Shown here one piece after another: positions 8,500 through 14,993 of a stretch of DNA of 14,993 bases. Source of the DNA: Trachelipus rathkii (lineage: Eukaryota > Arthropoda > Malacostraca > Isopoda > Trachelipodidae); contig JABUQX010061780.1 in assembly GCA_015478945.1 (NCBI GenBank), forward strand, positions 1 to 14,993, in the 5' to 3' direction. Within the stretch, counting starts at the first letter, position 1, and each line of letters starts with the position of its first letter. The notes beneath the pieces are model-generated. The model searched no databases. It was not told the DNA's origin and was given only the letters and a program-made list of their open reading frames with translations. The position numbers were made by a program, and so were the translations under genes.

Positions 8500-10330
8500 A
8501 GTTCATCGATCTCAGTTTGCCAGCTCTGTAAGCTCCACTCCTGTGCTGTCAGAATCTGCCAGCCGCATTTTATCCTCTTGTCCTCACCTATTTCAGCTGT
8601 GATCGCGATAACCTCTGTCTCCTAGCAGTGAGGGTTATACTGTCCTCAATATATCTGAATGCCTTTCTGTCATTCGCTGATGCGCCTCCAGAGGCTATTG
8701 AACTATTCAACTATTCTCAATTACACATCCTTCTCGTCCAATCTCAGATTGTGTCTTGTTGAGGATGAGTACCTACAACGCTCTGCTCCTTATCTTGAAT
8801 GTTCTATGACTCTCAGAGGTCATTCCCATGCTTCACACGCTCTATCATGTGGATGATACAGGTCGGTTGGCTTAGTTTGTACGCCCATACCCAGCATCCT
8901 CTCATCAGTTCTTTGAGCTACTTAACTACGTTCGCTTTTTCAATCCTCTGCGTACACTATTCTTGATCCCTCGGTACGACTTACCATGATCGCATTCGCG
9001 ATATAACTCCCAGTGTTAAGTTAGTCTACTTGATACGTATGGCTAGATTCATTCAGCTTCGTAAACCTCCTCCGCCTACTGCAAGTCCCAGATCCGATCC
9101 TAGACTACACTTGACATATAGTTCAGGCACTACTATTCCTCATTCTACGTACATATCTCAACCGTATATCGTATCAGGCTACTCTGACCGTGCTGATCCC
9201 CCTGTAATCTACCGCGTCTTCCTCCCTGCAGTTATATCATTCACCTACCTCTCGATAACAACCTACCATTATACCACCACTTTCAGTATACGTTACTCTG
9301 AACGGATTATCTATCTTACCACTTTATTAATCGCGCTCCCTCTAATACCCTACCATGATCTCCAGCCTTAACTTCCTTGCACACGCTCCCAAAGCTAACT
9401 TAGCTCCTCATCTCTTAACTCTATCAAATAATACACACCTTACTCCTGTATCGTGAATTTAACTGCTGCTCTCCAGTCGACACAACCGATACCTCAGGCC
9501 AATCGCGTAGCGCGCATATAACCTCAGGATTCAGAGTTTTATCCCTTCAAATGTGATAGATAGGTGTGTTTTGGTGCCAACAACACATTCACCTACCGGA
9601 CACTATTCAACTGTCAACTATTAGCACCCTCTCTACCCGGATCATACCTTCCCGAATACACACTCACGTCAGGTTTCCCCACACAAACCTCGCATCCGCT
9701 CTCCCGGATCGTCATGACCGCCTGCATACAGCTCTATCTACCGATTCGACTACCATGAGACCCACTACGGCGAGACGTTATCGATCCGAGGCTCTAGCTA
9801 CGGACCGAATTCTAGACTCCAACTATTACTCCGCATCTACTAGGATTCGGTCATGTCAGCATCCACTCACCTCCAGTCTCGAATGAGGCCCTCTACAAGG
9901 CGAAGCTCCGCTAAGGCTCGTCGCACCCTCGCCTCAGACCACCATCACACGCGGCTAATTACCCCAGTGACCCCCTTACTGAAAACCGCATTTCTCCCCT
10001 CTGCTACGGTGTTCCCCTCTCCACCAAATTACTCGATGGCATGATTGAAATTCTAACAATTTTCTAAAATAACAAATATGAAAAGTTCCACTTTATAATG
10101 TATTGAAGGAAATAAAAAAGTAGGAAACTTTTGATTTTTGCGGTGTGTCGCCACCCATTACTCCTACTAAGACCAGACTACAGAGAGATTATACCTGCTC
10201 AGCCCAGCATGTCCCACATTCCGTATCCCTGACCGGAAGGTCCCACGCGAGGTCATCATCTTCAACACTCCATCCATGGATTCGCATCTCCTATTCAACA
10301 CTAACCGCGCTACACATGATACTACGATAC
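8500..10330. repeat. C-rich, G-poor block with recurrent CTAC motif
   Basis: From about 8500 the + strand becomes progressively rich in C, T and A with little G. In 9241-9360 I count 40 C against 9 G. CTAC occurs 23 times in 9001-10330 but only about twice in a similar length at 7141-8400. About 100 bases of normal AT-rich sequence (10030-10140) interrupt the block. The open frames here (for example 9030-9371 and 9566-9886) resemble no protein and follow from the shortage of stops in such composition. It may be a highly degenerate tandem repeat or a stretch of unpolished assembly sequence; I cannot tell which. Confidence 0.4.
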
Positions 10331-11165
10331 CTAGATAACTATACTTATAGTATATATACTATATAACTTACAAGACATGTAAGATATTCAGGTTAAAAAA
10401 TATACTCTTATATATATAGAGTATATATTATATATATACTATATCATATATACGTATAACGTTACATATAGTCTGCTATAGAAAGCTAGCCATAAATATA
10501 GATAGATACTGCTATCACCTACGTAGCTTCTAAGTAAGGACCTACTCTAACTAAAATAAATATATAGCTTACGCGTACTGTACTGGATATAACTACCGCG
10601 CTGGAACTAGTATTATATTATATCCATATTTTTAAATATCGCATACCTACTATACCTATTAGATAGTATATAAGACTATCTGCTATACTTAACCTCCTTC
10701 TTAACTAAGACTATCTACATATCATATATATTAATATTATAACTATAAACATCACTATAGTCATTTTCTACCATGACCTCGATACATGGCTCAGCTACAT
10801 GTACCTATCAGATATACCACGGCGATCTTCACTTTAACTCAACGTATACGTATATACGCTAATCTTCAGTACTATATACCGGTTATATATATATATTACA
10901 TTACTACTGAATATTAGATCTATATATATATACGGATGAGACGGCTATATAAATTACAACTGTTGCTTCACTACTATACTGTAGCTATTACAGTATTATA
11001 TAGATATTAGTAATAAACGCTTAGTATCGATGTTAATCTAATATAACTAATACCGAATAAGGTCGTTATATAGTAATAAATTACACGTATATATAAACAT
11101 TACGAGAACCGCTTAATTAGACTACTGGCTGATATACGCTATATTATATTATTATATTATTATAT
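10331..11165. repeat. Irregular TA-rich block with many C and G interruptions
   Basis: Short TA runs are broken every few bases by CTAC, CG or GC steps, unlike the clean TA arrays to the left. It directly continues the C-rich block. The same explanations apply: an old, mutated TA array, or error-rich sequence through a TA array. Confidence 0.5.
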
Positions 11166-12239
11166 ATATTATTTTTATTTTCATTTTATTTATCACTTGT
11201 GCAGAATAATATATAGGTTGCTTACTATGCTTCCGACTAGCCTTTGACCTGTTGAATTAAAACTGACAATGCGACTATTTATGCACATCCCCTCCCCCGC
11301 AGTGTAGTGACCTCTTCTAAAGGTCTCATAAGCAAATAAGTAATATACTAAACTCTTAGAACAAACCTCGCATCTGTACAAGCTTCGGGTACTATAATAA
11401 AGTGCAAGGAACCATCTACGCTATTCAGACACAGACGCACAAGGACAAGGGTCATACACATGAATACCAAAAAGATTTGATAAAGTTTTTTTTTTTCACA
11501 CTGCATGAAATTAGTCTTAGTATTTGTTCTTTGGAAAACAATTCACGAACGTGCTCGCCCCAAATTCTGGTATGGAGCAACAACAAGGCGAACAAAGTTT
11601 CTGAATAATGCAAACTAATGCCTCTCAGTTCATATCATTAGCTACGAATGCTTTCACTAAAGACACCTCATTTGAATTGTTATAAGAAGCATCAATACAG
11701 TAACCCTATATGTGGATTTCAAACATTTCCAGCGCGTTCCTCTCCTATTGTTGTTGCATTAGCAGGTTCAAATAGGTTACTCGCATCTTCTGTTTCCGTG
11801 TTATTGTACTATTATCATCAGAGTCCGACTCAACTATCCATAATTCTTAACTTACCCCTGGAAGATATTAACTACAAAATTATTAACTGAAAAGAGTGTG
11901 CCGTGTCCAAATTGATAACTAGATGTTTAGATGCATACTGCTGCAAGCATAGTCCAAGAGAGGCTGGTGTAATAAACAATCTCACAATCGTAATACATTC
12001 AGGAAATATCTGCAGTTTTGAGAATTTAGTATAATAACAATGGCATTTCGTCAGATCCAATGTACAGTTACTAGACAAAAATCGCTAATCAATATTACTG
12101 AAATAATTCATCTCACTAAGCCACTAAAATCTCTAACCTCACAAGACATCACTATTGTCGCTTAAAAATCACAGACAGCCTTACTGCAAATAAAATTAAA
12201 CAGAGTCCCTCCATGAATAATGAAAGCGAGTTAAATTAG
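11166..12239. other. Unique sequence, no gene recognised
   Basis: Moderately AT-rich sequence of ordinary complexity. Four open frames of 62-80 codons on both strands show no motif I know. Part of it could be the decayed 5' portion of the gene relic that becomes recognisable at 12240, since that family's protein extends further upstream, but I could not align it. Confidence 0.45.
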
Positions 12240-13160
12240 GACGATTTTCTGACAATTACTCTTTCATTTCAAGACTGCAGCACACGGATTCATGGGAAAA
12301 GTATAGTCACGTGTACGCTCACTCCATTTCTTGATGTATTTAGGCGATGTTGTCTCAAATTACGACAAAACCCACACGTTTCTGTGTTTTTGCACCTGAC
12401 ATCAAGACACAATTCCATAATGGTATATACATTTTCTTAGAAAGACTCATCCCTACAGATAAAAACAGAAAATCCAACATTACAAAAGCCTAACTTATGC
12501 ACTATGTTGTGCTGCCAGTACAAAGAACAGATTAATAACTTTGCACATATCGTAACCACATGATGATTTTCTCTTGTTTGTGTAGTGACGAACTTTTTTT
12601 GCCATAGCATGGAAAGGAATGCATCTGATGGTGTTGGGGAAAACTATCCAAACAATTGACAGCAAAGCAGTCCTTCCAAATATAGTTAGCCTAGAAACAA
12701 CATATTAAAATATCTTCTATATTTTTGAAACAAGTTTAGGTAACAAATTCATTTTTTAGTGTAGAAACATTGAAGACATAGATAAATGGCCCCCGAAATG
12801 CTAAGGCAGTACCATTAAGAGAAGAGCCATCAAATCTCCTGGACACATAGTATTCATAAAATTGTGCCTATTAATAAATATTCTTTCCAACAAAAGCAAT
12901 TTCATTTATTAAGTAAATCCATTGGTAAAGAGTTTCCTGTCACTAAAATGGCTATGTCTCAAATTGAAGTATATCAAAAATGCCAACTCAAAAGTGGGAA
13001 TATGTCGCATTATGCTGTGTTATTGATGATAAAAACTGGTGGGTCTATGTACTGATTCCATGATGCAGAATTTGAGATGACTCACAGCAATTGAGTTTCT
13101 TGCATCCCTCAGGAACAGCCACATACTCATCAAATTCCCACGAATAAAAGTGAATGCATA
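12240..13160 (+). pseudogene. Relic B: decayed copy of an uncharacterised multicopy metazoan protein gene
   Basis: Translation gives family motifs in order, in shifting frames. Frame 1: FKTAAHGFMGK (from 12253), a stop at 12304-12306, then GDVVSNYDKTHTFL (12343-12384). Frame 3: YKEQINNFAHI (12519-12551, preceded by CAAS), two stops, then TNFFCHSMERNASDGVGENY (12588-12647). Frame 3 again: THSIHKIVPINK (12843-12878). Frame 2: EYVALCCVIDDKNWWVYV (12998-13051), then SFLHPSGTA (13094-13120). These resemble, from memory, the VSDxxxHDK, SDGAxSQYKN, WxFFAxSHGKGxxDGxGG, IPGTRSYHxxVP, YVACxYDxxWWVG and FxHPxGPA motifs of uncharacterised multicopy proteins in cephalopods, cnidarians and some insects. 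Conserved Asp residues in the first three motifs hint at an RNase H-like (DDE-type) fold, which is inference. Here the first Asp is Asn and the second motif has lost DG. Many stops show the copy is dead. It shares DNA matches with relic A at 2815-2855. Confidence 0.65.
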
Positions 13161-13399
13161 GTGCCACAAAACATTACACATGGATGTATTTAAATACTCC
13201 TATTTGTTAATCATGCGTTACTTCAAGACTTCAGTACATACATTTGGAAAAGAACTTCTTCATAAACAAAGATACTAGCAATGGTAAACTTGTATAATTA
13301 AAATAATGTTTATTTTTCAGAACTGACGTTCCGTAATTACCTTTTGTATATAACGGCAATATAGTAATATAGCATATACCACACACAACATACTCATAC
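13161..13399. other. Unique sequence after relic B, no gene
   Basis: No motif on either strand. A 60-codon minus-strand frame (13231-13413) looks like chance. The relic's 3' end is not marked by any repeat or poly-A tail that I can see. Confidence 0.4.
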
Positions 13400-14055
13400 C
13401 TTATATATATCACCTTATATATAACTATATATATTATATATAATATATATATATATAAAACTATATAAATATATATATATATATACTCTATATAAATATA
13501 TATATATTAATAATTTAATGGCCCATTTAATAGTATATATTAATAATATATATATATAGTAATAGAACTATAGATATATTAGGCCCAGTATATTACTGTA
13601 TATAATCAGTATTATCTATAGTATAATATACTTACTATATATACTATATATATTATATATTAGAATATATATATATATATCATAATACAGTATTTATACG
13701 ACGAAATATGAAAACGTAATCGGAATTTGATACTATAACTAATACTGTACAGTAATATATAAGTACATATATTTATATTTCATATATATATAATATATAT
13801 TAATAATATTATAATATTAAACTATATATTAACTATAATACTATATTGATATATACTCATTACTATTATAATTAGAGCATATTAAGTAACTTCATAATAT
13901 ATATACTTATAGACACACAAAATCTATACTATATAACTACGTATATATACTATAATATATATACTATACTATATATACGTACATCTACATAATATAATAT
14001 AGTATACTATAATTATGTAATATATATATATTTACTCCACATCATATATATTTAA
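13400..14055. repeat. Irregular TA-rich block
   Basis: TA tracts broken by single G or C bases and short unique pieces, similar to 10331-11165 but with fewer C. It includes a perfect 10-bp inverted repeat, ACGTATATAT at 13939-13948 with its complement at 13971-13980. Confidence 0.6.
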
Positions 14056-14299
14056 GAGTCTATATCCACCCATTCTTAACAATGATAATAATAAAATTTA
14101 TTACTTTTAATGTTATTTATAAATTTAAATTTGTCCAAAAATAGACAAACACTCAAAAATTTGCACGAATATTACCATTCGATACATAATTTGTATTTCT
14201 TCATATTTTGTTCATTTAAAATTGTATGCCATTTCATATCCTATGAGTAATTGGTGAGGGAGGAAATATAAATTTTTGAGGAACTTTCCCTAATTTATG
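14056..14299. other. AT-rich sequence, no gene
   Basis: No frame or motif could be supported. It lies immediately upstream of a reverse transcriptase fragment and may be decayed element sequence. Confidence 0.4.
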
Positions 14300-14475
14300 T
14301 AGAGGTCTGCTTTTTAGTCTCGACAAGTTGAAGCTGCTAACCAGTGCTATTCCTAAAATACGTAGTAAATGTATGGTTCTCATGTACACCATTCACTCGA
14401 GCTACAGCTCTTCAAATGACATGGCGGTCTCTGGGATCCCCCAATTTTCGGTCCTAGGTGTCAAGCAGAACCCGC
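14300..14475 (+). pseudogene. Second non-LTR reverse transcriptase fragment (motif B region)
   Basis: A frame containing ATG 14328 reads SSYSSSNDMAVSGIPQFSVLG, of which SGIPQFSVLG (14430-14459) matches motif B of non-LTR reverse transcriptases (usual form SGVPQGSVLGP). The run before it fits the usual lead-in to that motif. The key Gly of PQG is Phe here, and after the motif the similarity is lost at once, with no YADD box. It differs from the motif B at 4497 (LGV rather than LFP after SVL), so it probably comes from another LINE family, for example a CR1/L2 or related clade. This is a short, dead fragment. Confidence 0.5.
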
Positions 14476-14618
14476 ATAGTCTAGAAATTATTATATTACA
14501 CTCTGTGTGTCGATTTTGCCCAGAAACAAACCCTATAATAACAAATTTGAATTAAAACTTATAATCACATCATAGTCCGCACATTTCTTTTTGCTATCGT
14601 TCCTGATATCACCCCTAG

Positions 14619-14721
14619 TATTATATTATTATAGTGTATTATTAATATTAATATATTATATATATGATATATATCTATTAATATTTACTATATATATATA
14701 TATATTACTATATATATAAAT
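14619..14721. repeat. (TA)n-type array
   Basis: TA/TTA repeat separating the RT fragment from the last island. Confidence 0.85.
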
Positions 14722-14993
14722 AACCACCATCTTCCTTCTCTCATCTACCCTTTTGTTTCCCCCAAGTTTGGAGGAAGGCTGCCGTTAGAAGCATCGCGAC
14801 AAAAGAAAGAACTAGTCAGATGAATATGACCAAAAGTCGAAAATCCACCCTAGGCTTCACGGAAGAGCGACGGATCATCACATATGGTAAATCGTCAAGT
14901 CTAGGGTTCATCCCCTGGTATGATTTGGTTATGTGCTGTGAATCTGAAGAGTGCATTGAGAGGATAAGGTAGAGATATTTGCAGAACTCTCCC
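14722..14993. other. GC-balanced island at the window edge, unassigned
   Basis: Ordinary composition and no long frame. TAGGGTTCATCCCCTGG at about 14902-14918 looks like a tRNA T-arm or B box and could mark a SINE, but there is no A box in range. The feature may continue past the window. Confidence 0.3.

Noticed and set aside
9030..10044. Several open frames of 63-113 codons in the C-rich block
   Set aside because: No protein resemblance. Low G content makes TAG and TGA rare, so longer chance frames are expected.
12864..13055. Reading 12864-13055 as one 63-codon gene
   Set aside because: The first part is a real piece of relic B, but at about 12990 the true homologous frame shifts; the end of this frame is a shadow of the DDKNWWVYV block. 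It also has no ATG start.
13939..13980. 10-bp inverted repeat ACGTATATAT as a regulatory or terminator hairpin
   Set aside because: Such palindromes arise easily in TA-rich sequence; there is no gene nearby to regulate.

Overview
This window looks like non-coding, repeat-rich DNA from an animal nuclear genome. I see no intact protein-coding gene, no rRNA, no convincing tRNA, no CRISPR array and no bacterial-type operon. It is very AT-rich, with about fifteen (TA)n-type blocks spread from end to end. Between them lie short islands of ordinary sequence holding decayed non-LTR retrotransposon genes and other fragments. Dense TA microsatellites together with a jockey-type LINE would fit a coleoid cephalopod (octopus or squid) well, but that organism call is inference and other invertebrates are possible.

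Layout. 1-3430: TA arrays alternating with islands. The islands include a tRNA-Arg-like SINE head (about 520-551), a coding-like stretch on the minus strand (2411-2506), a short relic of an uncharacterised multicopy protein family (2775-2940, relic A) and a GC-rich hairpin (3211-3230). 3735-5300: a badly frameshifted jockey-like reverse transcriptase relic on the + strand, with motif A, motif B, the YADD box and C-terminal blocks recognisable in the right order but in changing frames. 5410-7076: TA arrays with tRNA-like SINE fragments and one unremarkable unique island. 7076-8480: intron- or intergenic-like sequence. 8500-10330: a strange C-rich, G-poor block in which the tetramer CTAC is highly recurrent. 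10330-11165: an irregular TA-rich block. 11165-12240: unique sequence with no gene seen. 12240-13160: a second, longer relic (relic B) of the same protein family as relic A. 13400-14055: another irregular TA-rich block. 14300-14475: a fragment of a second non-LTR reverse transcriptase. 14723-14993: an unassigned island.

The most interesting result is the pair of relics A and B. They share a 14-base and a 10-base exact match plus an 8-base match in the same order, and both translate to the same conserved domain. Relic B carries five or six further motifs of that family in the expected order. All recognisable genes here are dead: none could give a full-length product without many changes.
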